Below are positions 41,398 to 50,278 of a stretch of 64,000 nt of DNA, one piece after another. Under the pieces are notes generated by a model, which searched no databases, was not told the origin of the DNA, and was given only the letters and a program-made list of their open reading frames with translations. Every line of letters starts with the position of its first letter. Positions within the stretch are counted from its first letter, which is position 1. Made by a program: the position numbers and the translations under genes. Origin of the DNA: JAODBJ01 sp963782465 (GTDB lineage Bacteria > Actinomycetota > Acidimicrobiia > IMCC26256 > PALSA-610); contig CAWAJR010000006.1 of assembly GCA_963782465.1 (NCBI GenBank), positions 186,001 through 250,000 on the forward strand, read 5' to 3'.

Positions 41398-42597
41398 TCA
41401 GGCCGCGACGGGCACGCGCATGATCCGCGCGAGGTTCGCCCCCATGATGCCGTTGACGGCGTCATCGGGGAGGTCCGCCGGGAGGTGGTCGATGTAGCTG
41501 CACGGTTCCGCGAGACCCTCGGGGTGCGGATAGTCGGAGCCGAAGAGCAGGTGGTCGGCCCCGAGCGCGTCGATCAGCACGGTGATGTCGTCCTCGTGGA
41601 ACGGCGCGACGTACACGTTGCGCTTGAACGCGGCGACCGGGTCCTGGTCGAAGGAGTGCGGCATCTTCCGGTAGGTGTCGGCGAGGCGCGCGAGGAACGG
41701 CACCACCCACTCGGCGCCGTTCTCGATCGACGCGACCCGAAGCTCGGGGAACCGGGTCAGCACGCCGTGGCATACGAGTGCCGCCATGGCGTCTTCCACC
41801 GGACGGTGCCCCATCGTGAGGTACTTGAACGGGTCGTGCTGGAACGGGAGCATCTCCTGCGGTCCGAGCCAGTCGCCCTGGTACCGCGCGTAGCCGCTGT
41901 CGGACGCGTGCATCGACACGAGAATGTCGGCGTCGACGACCGCCTGCCAGAAGGGGTCGAACTCGGGGAACCCGAACGAACGCGAGCCCCGGTAACCGGG
42001 CACCGGCGCGGGCCGCACGAGCACCGTCTTCGCGCCGCGTTCGAGCACCCACTCGAGTTCCTGCAACGCCTTGTCGACGATGGGCAACGTGATGATCGGC
42101 GTGGCGAAGATGCGGTCCTCGTAGTTGAAGGTCCACTCCTCGTACAGCCACTCGTTCAGCGCGTGCACGGCCGCGTGGATGAGCTCGGGATCGTCGCGCA
42201 TGCGCTCTTCGAGCAGGCTCGCGAGCGTCGGGAACATCAGGGTGCGATCGACACCGAGCTCGTCCATCAGTTCCAGACGCGGTGCCGGGGCGCGGAACGC
42301 GGGGATCGACCGCATCGGGTTACCGACGACCTCGCGGTACGACTTCCCCTCGGGGTTGCCGTTGCGGAAGTAGTCCTCCAGCGCGCCGGGCCGGGCGACG
42401 ACGTCGAACGTGGGGTTGGGGATGTACTCGGAGATCGTGCCCCGCACGACGATCTTCGTTCGCCCGTGCACCTCGACGTAGTCGACCGCGCCCTTGTACT
42501 TCGCCGGGAGGTGACGCGTCAGCGCGTCCTTGGTCTCGTACAGGTGGTTGTCGGAGTCGAACAGCATCAAATCGCGGGGGTCGCGCACGCGAGTCAT
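41398..42597 (-). CDS. amidohydrolase family protein (amidohydrolase-2)
   Basis: 399-residue TIM-barrel metal hydrolase or decarboxylase. The N-terminus FDSDNHLYETKDALTRHLP, the His of VSMHASDSGYARYQG, and the C-terminal FGSDYPHPEG are typical of the group, with a helical insert after each. Similar proteins are abundant in actinobacterial lipid and steroid clusters, where their substrate is mostly unassigned. ATG at 42597, 21 bases after operator-like site 6, and divergent from the CoA transferase operon. Confidence 0.87.
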   Translation of the reverse strand: MTRVRDPRDLMLFDSDNHLYETKDALTRHLPAKYKGAVDYVEVHGRTKIVVRGTISEYIPNPTFDVVARPGALEDYFRNGNPEGKSYREVVGNPMRSIPAFRAPAPRLELMDELGVDRTLMFPTLASLLEERMRDDPELIHAAVHALNEWLYEEWTFNYEDRIFATPIITLPIVDKALQELEWVLERGAKTVLVRPAPVPGYRGSRSFGFPEFDPFWQAVVDADILVSMHASDSGYARYQGDWLGPQEMLPFQHDPFKYLTMGHRPVEDAMAALVCHGVLTRFPELRVASIENGAEWVVPFLARLADTYRKMPHSFDQDPVAAFKRNVYVAPFHEDDITVLIDALGADHLLFGSDYPHPEGLAEPCSYIDHLPADLPDDAVNGIMGANLARIMRVPVAA

Positions 42598-42618
42598 GCG
42601 CCGGACGGTACCAACGAA

Positions 42619-42633
42619 CTAACACTGACGTCA
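42619..42633. promoter_or_regulatory. putative operator, TAACR-N4-YGTCA dyad (site 6)
   Basis: CTAACACTGACGTCA, 21 bases before the start of the amidohydrolase (minus strand). It shares the 151-base divergent gap with site 7. Confidence 0.5.
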
Positions 42634-42704
42634 ATTCTCGGGCCCGCCTCCGCGCACTCCCGCCCATCCGCGAACCAAGCCTTCTCCAGTAGCATTCCGC
42701 TTCT

Positions 42705-42719
42705 CTAACGGCCGTGTCA
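42705..42719. promoter_or_regulatory. putative operator, TAACR-N4-YGTCA dyad (site 7)
   Basis: CTAACGGCCGTGTCA, 29 bases before the ATG of the CoA transferase at 42749 (plus strand). With site 6 it gives each divergent gene its own copy. A GGAGGAACG Shine-Dalgarno follows. Confidence 0.5.
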
Positions 42720-42748
42720 GGATCGCCGCTTCGGAGGAACGGGAAACG

Positions 42749-43966
42749 ATGACCGCAGTCATGCAAGGCGTCCGCATCCTCGAGGTGGCCGAGCACACGT
42801 TCGTGCCGGCCGCGTCGGCGCTCCTCGCCGACTGGGGGGCCGAGGTCGTCAAGATCGAGCACGTCGAGCGGGGCGACGCGATGCGTGGGCTCGCGTCCAG
42901 CGGGATCGCGATGCTCGGTGGCAAGGTCCACGTGCTGCTCGAGCACTCGAACCGCGGGAAGCAGAGCCTCGCGCTCGACCTCACCTCCGAGGAGGGCCTC
43001 GACATCCTCTACCGGCTCGCCGCGACCGCCGACGTGTTCCTCACGAACAAGCTCCCGAGCGTGCGGTCGAAGCTCAAGATCGACGTCGACGACATCCGTG
43101 CCCACAACCCGCGCATCATCTACGTGCGGGGCACCGGGCACGGCGAGCGCGGGCCCGACGCCGACCGCGGTTCCTACGACTCACTCGCGTACTGGTGCCG
43201 GGCCGGCATCGCGATGGGCCTGAAGCAACCCGACGCCGGCACCATGCCACCGCCGCCCGCGCCCGCGTTCGGCGACTCCATCGGCGCGATGACGATCGCC
43301 GGCGGGATCATGGGTGCGCTGTTCCACCGCGAACGAACCGGCGAAGCCACGACGGTCGACGTGTCGCTGCTCGGGGTCGGCATGTGGTCGATGGGTGCCG
43401 CGCTCGCGCTGTCGCTGCAACTCGGTGTCCCGTGGGGGCCGTTGCCGGCCGGCTCGTCGACGGGCAACCCGCTCGTCACGAACTACACGACGAAAGATGG
43501 CGGGTGGCTGTCGTTCTCGTGCCTCCAGGCCGGCAAGTACTGGCCCGAGATGTGCACGATCATCGAGCGCCCCGAGCTCGCGACCGATGCCCGCTTCGCC
43601 GACGCGGCGGCGATCCGCGAGAACGCCGCCGCGGCCACCGACCTGCTCCGCGAGATCTTCACCGAACGCACCACCGAGGAGTGGCGCGAGCGCCTCGCCG
43701 GCTTCTCCGGCCAGTGGACCGTGGTACAGCACACGCTCGAAGCGGCCGCCGACCCGCAGACGATCGCGAACGGCTACATCCAGGAGTGCGCGACCTCCGA
43801 CGGGTCGCCGTTCAAACTCGCGACCGCTCCCGTGCAATACGACGAGGAAGCACCCGTGCCCCGGCGCGCGCCCGAGTTCAACGAGCACGGCGATGCCATC
43901 CTTGGCGAACTCGGCATCGATTGGGACACGATTGTCGACCTCAAGGTCCGCGGCGTCGTCGCGTGA
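42749..43966 (+). CDS. CaiB/BaiF CoA transferase family protein
   Basis: Class III CoA transferase of 405 residues in the normal order: N-terminal VRILEVAEHTFVPAASALLA and VVKIEHVERGD, catalytic Asp in GSYDSLAYWCRAG, and the interlocked C-terminal region with PEFNEHGDAILGELG. It moves CoA between acyl groups, activating an acid at the start of a degradation route. ATG with a strong GGAGGAACG upstream. First gene of a run with SDR, DUF35 and thiolase-like protein. Confidence 0.9.
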   Translation: MTAVMQGVRILEVAEHTFVPAASALLADWGAEVVKIEHVERGDAMRGLASSGIAMLGGKVHVLLEHSNRGKQSLALDLTSEEGLDILYRLAATADVFLTNKLPSVRSKLKIDVDDIRAHNPRIIYVRGTGHGERGPDADRGSYDSLAYWCRAGIAMGLKQPDAGTMPPPPAPAFGDSIGAMTIAGGIMGALFHRERTGEATTVDVSLLGVGMWSMGAALALSLQLGVPWGPLPAGSSTGNPLVTNYTTKDGGWLSFSCLQAGKYWPEMCTIIERPELATDARFADAAAIRENAAAATDLLREIFTERTTEEWRERLAGFSGQWTVVQHTLEAAADPQTIANGYIQECATSDGSPFKLATAPVQYDEEAPVPRRAPEFNEHGDAILGELGIDWDTIVDLKVRGVVA

Positions 43967-44003
43967 CCACCGGCTGAACCACCAACTCCAGGGGGAGCAT
44001 CCA

Positions 44004-44831
44004 ATGGGACTGTTCGACGCGTTCCGGTTCGACGGCAAGCGCGCCGTCGTCGTCGGTGGAGCCACCGGCATGGGCGCCGCCGTCGCCGAGTTGGCGCAGG
44101 ACGCCGGCGCCGAGGTGGTCGTGATGGACCGCGCGCCGGTCACGTTGGCGGGCGCCAAGGCCATCCATCTCGACCTCTCCGACAAGGCATCGATCGACGC
44201 CGCGGTCGACGAGTGCGGCGGTCCCGTGCACGCGCTGTTCTCGTGCGCGGGCGTCGCCGACGGCACGCCGGGGATCGAGCGCATCAACTTCATCGGCCAC
44301 CGCCGGATGATCGACCGGATGCTCGCGGGCGCGATGCTGCCGCGCGGTTCGGCCATCGGGATGATCTCCTCGGCGGCCGGTCTCGGCTGGCAGGCGAACC
44401 TCGAGGTGCTGAAGGAATACCTCGCCATCACCGACTTCGACGCGGCGGCGAGCTGGGCGCAACAGAACAACAAAGCCGACTACATGTGGAGCAAGATGGC
44501 CATCAACGCGTACGTCGCGCGTGAGGCGTTCGGGTTCCTCAAGCAGGGCATCCGCATCAACGCGATCCTTCCCGGCCCCACCAACACGCCGCTCGCGCAG
44601 GCGAATGCCGAGATGTGGCTGGGGTTCGGCGCCGACTACCGCGAAGCGGTCGGCATCGAAGCGTCGACGCCGCTCGAGCAGGCCTACCCGTTGCTGTTCC
44701 TGTGCAGCGACGCGGCGTCGGGCGTCAACGGCATCACCGTCGTCACCGATGCCGGCTACGTCGCATCCGGGATCACCGAGTCGTTCCCCGCCGCGACGGG
44801 AGCGGTGCAGTTCCTGTCGGGCAAGTTCTGA
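44004..44831 (+). CDS. SDR, 3-alpha-hydroxysteroid dehydrogenase-like
   Basis: 275 residues. GGATGMG starts the NAD motif; ISSAAG carries the catalytic Ser, and a long insert (residues about 132-152) precedes YMWSK, the layout of 3-alpha-hydroxysteroid dehydrogenase/carbonyl reductases. ATG at 44004 with GGGGGAG six bases before. This is one of the clearer hints that the cluster works on steroid- or alicyclic-type substrates, though the substrate is not proven. Confidence 0.85.
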   Translation: MGLFDAFRFDGKRAVVVGGATGMGAAVAELAQDAGAEVVVMDRAPVTLAGAKAIHLDLSDKASIDAAVDECGGPVHALFSCAGVADGTPGIERINFIGHRRMIDRMLAGAMLPRGSAIGMISSAAGLGWQANLEVLKEYLAITDFDAAASWAQQNNKADYMWSKMAINAYVAREAFGFLKQGIRINAILPGPTNTPLAQANAEMWLGFGADYREAVGIEASTPLEQAYPLLFLCSDAASGVNGITVVTDAGYVASGITESFPAATGAVQFLSGKF

Positions 44832-44835
44832 CACC

Positions 44836-45357
44836 GTGCGGCCACTGCCCCAGCTGACACCCGTCAACCAGTGGTTCTGGACGTCGGGTGCCGACGGCAA
44901 CCTCCGGGTCCAGGGCTGCAACGACTGCGGCCGGCTCGTGCACCCTCCGGTACCGATCTGCCCGGTGTGCCGCAGCCGGTCGTTCGAGCCGAAGGTCGTG
45001 TCAGGCCGCGGGACCGTGGTCGCGTTCACGGTCAACCAACATCAATGGCTCCCCGGCTTCGAACCGCCGTACGCGATCGCGAACGTCGCGCTGGCCGACG
45101 ACCCCGCGGTGCACCTCACGACGAACATCGTCGGCTGCGATCCGGCCGAGGTCCACATCGGCCAGGAGGTGAGGGTTCGCTTCGAGCCGCACGAAGACGT
45201 GTGGCTCCCGCTGTTCGAGCCCACCGGCGACGACGATCCGGTGCAGCGCGTCCCCGAACCGCAACGCCCGACGCCCCGCGCGCCGCGCGTGACGATCGGT
45301 TCGAGCACCGGTCGGTGCTGTCCGGGGTCGGCCGCTCCGCGATCGGGCGCCGGTTGA
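44836..45357 (+). CDS. DUF35 Zn-ribbon OB-fold protein, 3-prime end shifted
   Basis: DUF35 partner protein of thiolase-like enzymes. The rubredoxin-type zinc ribbon uses Cys28, Cys31, Cys42 and Cys45, followed by an OB fold (GRGTVVAFTVNQHQW). Such proteins bind CoA ends and are needed by Ltp2-type aldolases. GTG start, 4 bases after the SDR stop. The last 25-30 residues (from about VTIGSST) look wrong: one extra base at about 45290 would restore DRFEHRSVLSGVGRSAIGRR, continuous with the thiolase, so a frameshift or a former fusion is likely. Confidence 0.8.
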   Translation: MRPLPQLTPVNQWFWTSGADGNLRVQGCNDCGRLVHPPVPICPVCRSRSFEPKVVSGRGTVVAFTVNQHQWLPGFEPPYAIANVALADDPAVHLTTNIVGCDPAEVHIGQEVRVRFEPHEDVWLPLFEPTGDDDPVQRVPEPQRPTPRAPRVTIGSSTGRCCPGSAAPRSGAG

Positions 45358-46466
45358 TGGTCGACCCGCTCTCGCTCACCGTCGACGCCTGCCTGGCCGC
45401 GGTGGCCGACGCCGGTCTCACCCTCGACGACATCGACGGCCTCTCGACTTACCCGGGCATGGTCGGCGCGGGGATCAGCGAGGGCGGTGTCACCGCGGTC
45501 GAGGAAGCGCTGCGCCTGCGGCCGACGTGGATCAACGGCGGGGGCGAACTCCCCGGCGCCGGTGGGTCGGTGATCGCGGCGATGCTCGCGGTGGCGAGCG
45601 GCCTCTGCCGCCACGTCTTGTGCTTCCGCACCGTGTGGGAGTCGACGTACGCCGCGCTACGCCTCGGCTCGATGGGCGACGGGCGCATCTCCGGTCCGTT
45701 GCTCGAGTGGCGCGCGCCGTTCGGCGCGATGTCGGCCGCGAACTGGATCGGCATGAATGCCAACCACTACCTGCACCGCTACGGCGCGACGCGCGAGATG
45801 CTCGGCTGGATCGCGATCAACGGGCGGACGAACGCGGGGCGCAACCCGGTCGCGATCTACCGCGACCCGATGACGATGGACGACTACCTCTCGGCCCGGC
45901 CGATCACCACGCCTTTCGGCCTCTACGACTGCGATGTGCCGTGCGACGCGTCCGTCGCCGTCGTCGTGTCCGACGCGTCGGTCGCACCCGACCTCCCGAA
46001 GCCGGCGGTGAGGATCGAAGCGGTCGGTACGCAGATCACCGAGCGGGTCTCCTGGGACCAGGACACCATCACCCACGAACCGCAGGTCCTCGGCCAGGCC
46101 GCGCACCTCTGGACGCGCACGGGCCTCCGCCCCGCCGACGTCGACCTCGCGCTCGTCTACGACGGCTTCACCTTCAACGCGATCTCCTGGATCGAAGCGC
46201 TCGGCTTCTGCGGCTTCGGCGACGCCATGGGCTGGCTCGACGAGGGCCGCCGGATCGCCCTCGACGGCGAACTTCCCGTCAACCCCCACGGCGGCCAGCT
46301 CTCGGAGGGAAGGACGCACGGCTACGGGTTCATCTACGAGGCGATGGCCCAACTCCGCGGCGAGGCCGGCGAACGGCAGGTCGCCGGCGCCGAGACCGCC
46401 GTCGTCACCTCCGGCGGCGGCACCCCGTCGGGCGTCCTCCTGCTGCAGCGCGACATGCGTCGATAG
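45315..46466 (+). CDS. thiolase-like protein (Ltp2-type aldolase), nucleophile Cys missing
   Basis: About 383 residues from the GTG at 45315, with GVGRSAIGRR at the N-terminus. The family loop where true thiolases hold the nucleophilic Cys reads TWINGGGELPGAGG (residues 71-84), with no Cys; the C-terminal regions are NPHGGQLSEGRTHG and SGGGTPSG. This pattern with a DUF35 partner fits retro-aldolases of steroid side-chain degradation (Ltp2) more than a C-C condensing thiolase. An ATG at 45357 (TGATG with the DUF35 stop) would delete a core strand. The TAG stop lies inside a strong hairpin. Confidence 0.83.
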   Translation: MLSGVGRSAIGRRLMVDPLSLTVDACLAAVADAGLTLDDIDGLSTYPGMVGAGISEGGVTAVEEALRLRPTWINGGGELPGAGGSVIAAMLAVASGLCRHVLCFRTVWESTYAALRLGSMGDGRISGPLLEWRAPFGAMSAANWIGMNANHYLHRYGATREMLGWIAINGRTNAGRNPVAIYRDPMTMDDYLSARPITTPFGLYDCDVPCDASVAVVVSDASVAPDLPKPAVRIEAVGTQITERVSWDQDTITHEPQVLGQAAHLWTRTGLRPADVDLALVYDGFTFNAISWIEALGFCGFGDAMGWLDEGRRIALDGELPVNPHGGQLSEGRTHGYGFIYEAMAQLRGEAGERQVAGAETAVVTSGGGTPSGVLLLQRDMRR

Positions 46467-46494
46467 CTATCGCTATGCGATAGCTATCGACGCA
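46456..46494. terminator. perfect 17-base-pair hairpin between convergent genes
   Basis: TGCGTCGATAGCTATCG (46456-46472) and CGATAGCTATCGACGCA (46478-46494) are exact reverse complements with a 5-base loop. The TAG stop of the thiolase-like gene is in the left arm. Each arm contains the 12-base palindrome CGATAGCTATCG. Confidence 0.8.
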
Positions 46495-46547
46495 CGTCGA
46501 CGAGGTCGAGCGCGGGGTGGCGGATCGCGGACCGCAGCGCGCGTCGC

Positions 46548-48011
46548 TCAACCGGCGGGCTCGGCGAACGTCTTGCGTTCGAGGAACTCGTCGAGCCCGG
46601 CGGCGCCCATCTCGCGACCGATCCCCGATTGCTTGTACCCGCCGAACGGCGCGTCGGGCCCGTAATAGACGCCGCCGTTCACGCTCATCGTCCCGGTGCG
46701 GATGCGCCGCGCGACCGACAGCGCCCGCTCCCGATCGTTGCTCAACACGCCGCCGGAAAGCCCGTAGATGGAGTTGTTCGCGATCCGCACCGCGTCGTCG
46801 TCGCCGTCGTGCGCGAGGACGACCAGGACCGGTCCGAACAACTCGTCTTGAGCCACCGCGGCGTTCTCGTCGACGTCGACGAGGAGCGTCGGTTCGTAGA
46901 AGAACCCGCGGGGCAGGTGTTCGGGCACCCGGCCACCGACGATCGCCTTGGCGCCCTCGGCCATTGCCCGGTCGACGTAGCCGGCAACCTTCTCGCGCTG
47001 GCGGGCGCTGATGAGCGGCCCCATCATCATCGACGGGTCGGCCGGGTCGCCGTACGGGATACCCGCGATCGTCGTGCGCGCCACGTCGACGACGTCGTCG
47101 AACCGGGCGCGCGGCACCACAAGGCGCGACGTGATCGCACAGCCTTGCCCGGCATGCGACGTCGCCGCGTACGCGCAGAACAACCCGGCCATCCCGGGGT
47201 CACCGTCGTCGAGGAGGACCATCGCCGACTTCCCGCCCAACTCGAGGAACACCCGTTTCACCGTCGCGCTCGCCGCGGCCATGATCTGGCGACCGACCGG
47301 CGTCGAGCCGGTGAACGAGACGACGTCGACGTCGGGGTTCGTCGTCAACTCCGCGCCGACGGCGTTGTCGGACGACGACAGCACGTTGAGCACACCGGGC
47401 GGGATCTCCGTCGCCTCCGCGGCGAGCCGGCCGAGCGCGAGCGTCGCCCACGGTGTGTCGGGCGCGCCCTTCAGGACGACGGTGCAACCGGCCGCGAGGG
47501 CGGGGGCCAGCTTCGCGAGCGCGAGCTGGATCGGGTAGTTGTACGCGGTGATCGCGCCGACGACACCGGCGGCTTCCTTCTCGATCCAACGGTGGTGGCG
47601 GCCGGCGAAGGTGTCACGGTCGCCGAGGTCTTCGACGAAGTCGTAACCCTCGAGCAGATCGGCGTACCAGGAGACGACGTCGATCGGGGCTTCGAGTTGG
47701 GGGCCGGACGTGCTCGACACCGGCGCGCCGACTTCGCGCACGATGATCTCGCGGAGGTGCTCGACGTTGTCGAGGAGTGCCTGGTGGAGCTGCCGCAGGC
47801 AGCGCACCCGGAAACCGTGGTCGCGCGACCAGTCGGTGGTGTCGAACGCGCGCCGTGCCGCGGTGATCGCGCGGCGGGCATCACCGACGCTCGCGTCGGC
47901 CGCGGGGCCGAGCACCGCCTCCGTCGCGGGGTCGATCGTGTCGTAGGTTGCGCCCGACTCGGCGGCAACCAGCGCTCCGTCGACCAGGAGCCGGTCTTCG
48001 TGCCATTCCAT
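46548..48011 (-). CDS. aldehyde dehydrogenase family protein
   Basis: NAD(P)-dependent aldehyde dehydrogenase of 487 residues. It has LELGGKS with the catalytic Glu (about 253), HAGQGC with the catalytic Cys (about 287), and a C-terminal PFGGYKQSGIGREMG. The ATG at 48011 (MEWHEDRL) matches the family start. It would oxidise an aldehyde released by the aldolase or P450 steps. Its 5-prime end faces the acyl-CoA dehydrogenase pair. Confidence 0.92.
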   Translation of the reverse strand: MEWHEDRLLVDGALVAAESGATYDTIDPATEAVLGPAADASVGDARRAITAARRAFDTTDWSRDHGFRVRCLRQLHQALLDNVEHLREIIVREVGAPVSSTSGPQLEAPIDVVSWYADLLEGYDFVEDLGDRDTFAGRHHRWIEKEAAGVVGAITAYNYPIQLALAKLAPALAAGCTVVLKGAPDTPWATLALGRLAAEATEIPPGVLNVLSSSDNAVGAELTTNPDVDVVSFTGSTPVGRQIMAAASATVKRVFLELGGKSAMVLLDDGDPGMAGLFCAYAATSHAGQGCAITSRLVVPRARFDDVVDVARTTIAGIPYGDPADPSMMMGPLISARQREKVAGYVDRAMAEGAKAIVGGRVPEHLPRGFFYEPTLLVDVDENAAVAQDELFGPVLVVLAHDGDDDAVRIANNSIYGLSGGVLSNDRERALSVARRIRTGTMSVNGGVYYGPDAPFGGYKQSGIGREMGAAGLDEFLERKTFAEPAG

Positions 48012-48153
48012 ATGACTTCCCCCGTCAGACCAGCGCTGGTGAGCCGTCGATAACGCCATTACTATACGGAGGGATGCACGTTTCCGCTAGCGGCATGCGT
48101 AGTTCTCACCCCCGGCCGCACGGCTCCGCCCGGCGCGCGCGCTGAGCCCGCTG
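48012..48153. promoter_or_regulatory. divergent promoter region, aldehyde dehydrogenase / acyl-CoA dehydrogenase pair
   Basis: 142 bases without a gene. It contains an AT-rich segment GATAACGCCATTACTATACG (48048-48067), suitable for -10 elements, and a palindrome CCGCTAGCGG at about 48084-48093. No copy of the TAACR-N4-YGTCA dyad is present. Confidence 0.4.
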
Positions 48154-49299
48154 ATGCACGTCGCCGACTTCCGTAAGGAACTCGCCGCGTGGCTCGACGC
48201 GCACCACGACGCGCTCGCGGCCACCTACCCGCCGCCGGGAACGCTCGACGAGCACATCGCGCAGATGCAGCGGGTCAAGTCGGTGCTGTACGACGCGGGC
48301 TGGATGCGTTACGGCTGGCCCGAGCGGGTCGGCGGTCTCGGCGGTTCGCCCATCCTGCGAACCGAGCTCGGCGCGGCCATCGCCGCGCGCGACCTGGCCG
48401 ACCCCGGCTTGTTCTCGCTGGTCGAGGTGCTCGCGCCGACCCTCATCGATTTCGCGCCCGCCGACCTTGCCGCCGAGGTCGTCCCGCGCCTCCTGTCGGG
48501 TGAGGAGTTGTGGTGCCAGGGGTTCTCGGAACCGGAAACCGGCAGCGACCTGTCGTCGCTGCGCTGCCGCGCGACCCCCGACGGCGATGCCGCGTCGGCT
48601 TCGACGTGGGTCATCAACGGCCAGAAGGTCTGGACGAGCCTCGCGCAGTACTCGGATCGTTGCGTGCTCCTCACCCGCACCGGGCCGCCCGAATCGCGCC
48701 ACCGCGGCATCACCGCCTTCTTCGTCGACATGGCGACGCCGGGGATTTCGGTCGCCCCGCTCGAAATGATCAACGGCGTCCGGGAGTTCGCCGAGGTGTT
48801 CTTCGACGATGTCGTCGTGCCCGCCGATCGGATGCTCGGCGAACTGCACGGCGGTTGGGCGGTCGCGATGAGCATCCTCCCCTACGAACGATCGTCGTGT
48901 TTCTGGCAACGGATCGCGTACCTCTACCAACGGCTCGAGTCGGCGGTTGCCCTCGCCCGCGACGACGACCGCTCCGCCGAGATCGTGGGCGACGCCTTCC
49001 TGCAGCTGCACGGGTTGCGGGCGCGGTCGCGGGTGACCCAGCACCGGTTGGCCGCCGGCGAGACGCTCGGCGCCGAGACCTCGATCGACAAGGTGCTCGT
49101 CGCGACGGCCGAACAAGCCACCTACGACGCGATCCGCCGTTTGCTGCCGGGGATGGTCGAGATGGACGACAGCGTCGCCGGCCGGATGTGGCGCAACGAG
49201 TACCTGTATTCGCGAGCGGCGACGATCTACGGCGGCACCGCCGAAGTGCAACGCAACATCATCGCTCGCCGGCTCCTCGACCTCGGCGCCGACGAATGA
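48154..49299 (+). CDS. acyl-CoA dehydrogenase, catalytic subunit of a pair
   Basis: 381 residues. It has CQGFSEPETGSD, VWTSLAQ and the C-terminal IYGGTAEVQRNIIARRLLD. ATG at 48154. The stop overlaps the start of a shorter dehydrogenase-like gene (ATGA), the arrangement of the alpha2beta2 heterotetramers (ChsE-type FadE pairs) used on steroid side chains in actinobacteria. Which subunit carries the base cannot be settled without alignment. Confidence 0.87.
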   Translation: MHVADFRKELAAWLDAHHDALAATYPPPGTLDEHIAQMQRVKSVLYDAGWMRYGWPERVGGLGGSPILRTELGAAIAARDLADPGLFSLVEVLAPTLIDFAPADLAAEVVPRLLSGEELWCQGFSEPETGSDLSSLRCRATPDGDAASASTWVINGQKVWTSLAQYSDRCVLLTRTGPPESRHRGITAFFVDMATPGISVAPLEMINGVREFAEVFFDDVVVPADRMLGELHGGWAVAMSILPYERSSCFWQRIAYLYQRLESAVALARDDDRSAEIVGDAFLQLHGLRARSRVTQHRLAAGETLGAETSIDKVLVATAEQATYDAIRRLLPGMVEMDDSVAGRMWRNEYLYSRAATIYGGTAEVQRNIIARRLLDLGADE

Positions 49300-50258
49300 T
49301 CGACACCGCCGAGCGTGCGCTCCTCGAAACCACGGTGCGCCAGGCCATCGGCAACGCGAACGAACGCGACGCCGCCGCGATCGACGACGCGCTCACCGGC
49401 ATCGGCTGGGTCGAGATGCTCGGCGCCGAGCCGCGCGGGGCCGTCGAGATCGTCTTCGGCGCGCTCGGTGTGTCGAACGCCGCCTCGGGCGCGCTCGACG
49501 ACGTGGTGATCGCGGCACTGGGGATCGCTCCCCGCCACGATCTCGCCGTCGTACACCCCGCGCTCGCAACGTGGGACGCGCCGGGCCGGGTCGAGGAAGG
49601 AAACCTGCGCGCGGTCGGGCTCGGGTCGGCACGCGCCGGCCGGGCCGGCGAAGCGCTCGTCGTGGCCGGGACCGGCGACGCGTTCCTGGTGCCGATGTCG
49701 CAGGTGACGTTGACGCCGGTGCACGGCATCGACCCCGACATGGGTTTCCGGCGCGCTCGCGTCGACGCGACGATGTCGTCCGTCGCACCCCTGCCCGTGA
49801 ACGCATGGGAGGGTGCCGTCGCGGCCGCCCGCCGCGCGATCGCGTTCCAGACGGCGGGAGCGTGCCGCGCCATGCTCGACCTCGCCCGCAGCCACGCGGT
49901 CGAACGGGTGCAGTTCGGCCGCCCGATCGTCCGGTTCCAAGCGGTGCGGCACCGGCTCGCCGAAACCCTCGTTGCGGTCGAGACGCTCGACGCCGTTGCC
50001 GGCGCGTCGTTCGACGAGCCCGGCGCCGTCACCGCCGCGCTCGCGAAGGCGTGCGCCGGCCGTACGGCCGCCGCGGTCACGCGGCACTGCCAGCAGGTGC
50101 TCGCCGGCATCGGGTTCACCACCGAGCACCCCTTCCACCGCTACCTGAAGCGGGCGATGGTGCTCGAACCCTTCTTCGGTTCGGCCGACGACATCCTCTG
50201 CGACCTCGGCCGGCAGGTCATCGCGACCCGGGCCGTGCCGACGCTCATCGAACTCTGA
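49296..50258 (+). CDS. acyl-CoA dehydrogenase-like partner subunit
   Basis: 320 residues, shorter than a normal family member. The N-terminal alpha domain is reduced and the C-terminal four-helix part is kept (AGACRAMLDLARSHAVERVQ, then FGRPIVRFQAVRH). The C-terminal GGT-E motif of classical members is replaced by EPFFGSADD, so this is probably the degenerate partner of a heteromeric enzyme. ATGA overlap with the gene before; the P450 start is 20 bases after. Confidence 0.82.
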   Translation: MIDTAERALLETTVRQAIGNANERDAAAIDDALTGIGWVEMLGAEPRGAVEIVFGALGVSNAASGALDDVVIAALGIAPRHDLAVVHPALATWDAPGRVEEGNLRAVGLGSARAGRAGEALVVAGTGDAFLVPMSQVTLTPVHGIDPDMGFRRARVDATMSSVAPLPVNAWEGAVAAARRAIAFQTAGACRAMLDLARSHAVERVQFGRPIVRFQAVRHRLAETLVAVETLDAVAGASFDEPGAVTAALAKACAGRTAAAVTRHCQQVLAGIGFTTEHPFHRYLKRAMVLEPFFGSADDILCDLGRQVIATRAVPTLIEL

Positions 50259-50278
50259 CGACCACGGAGGCATGTGTT

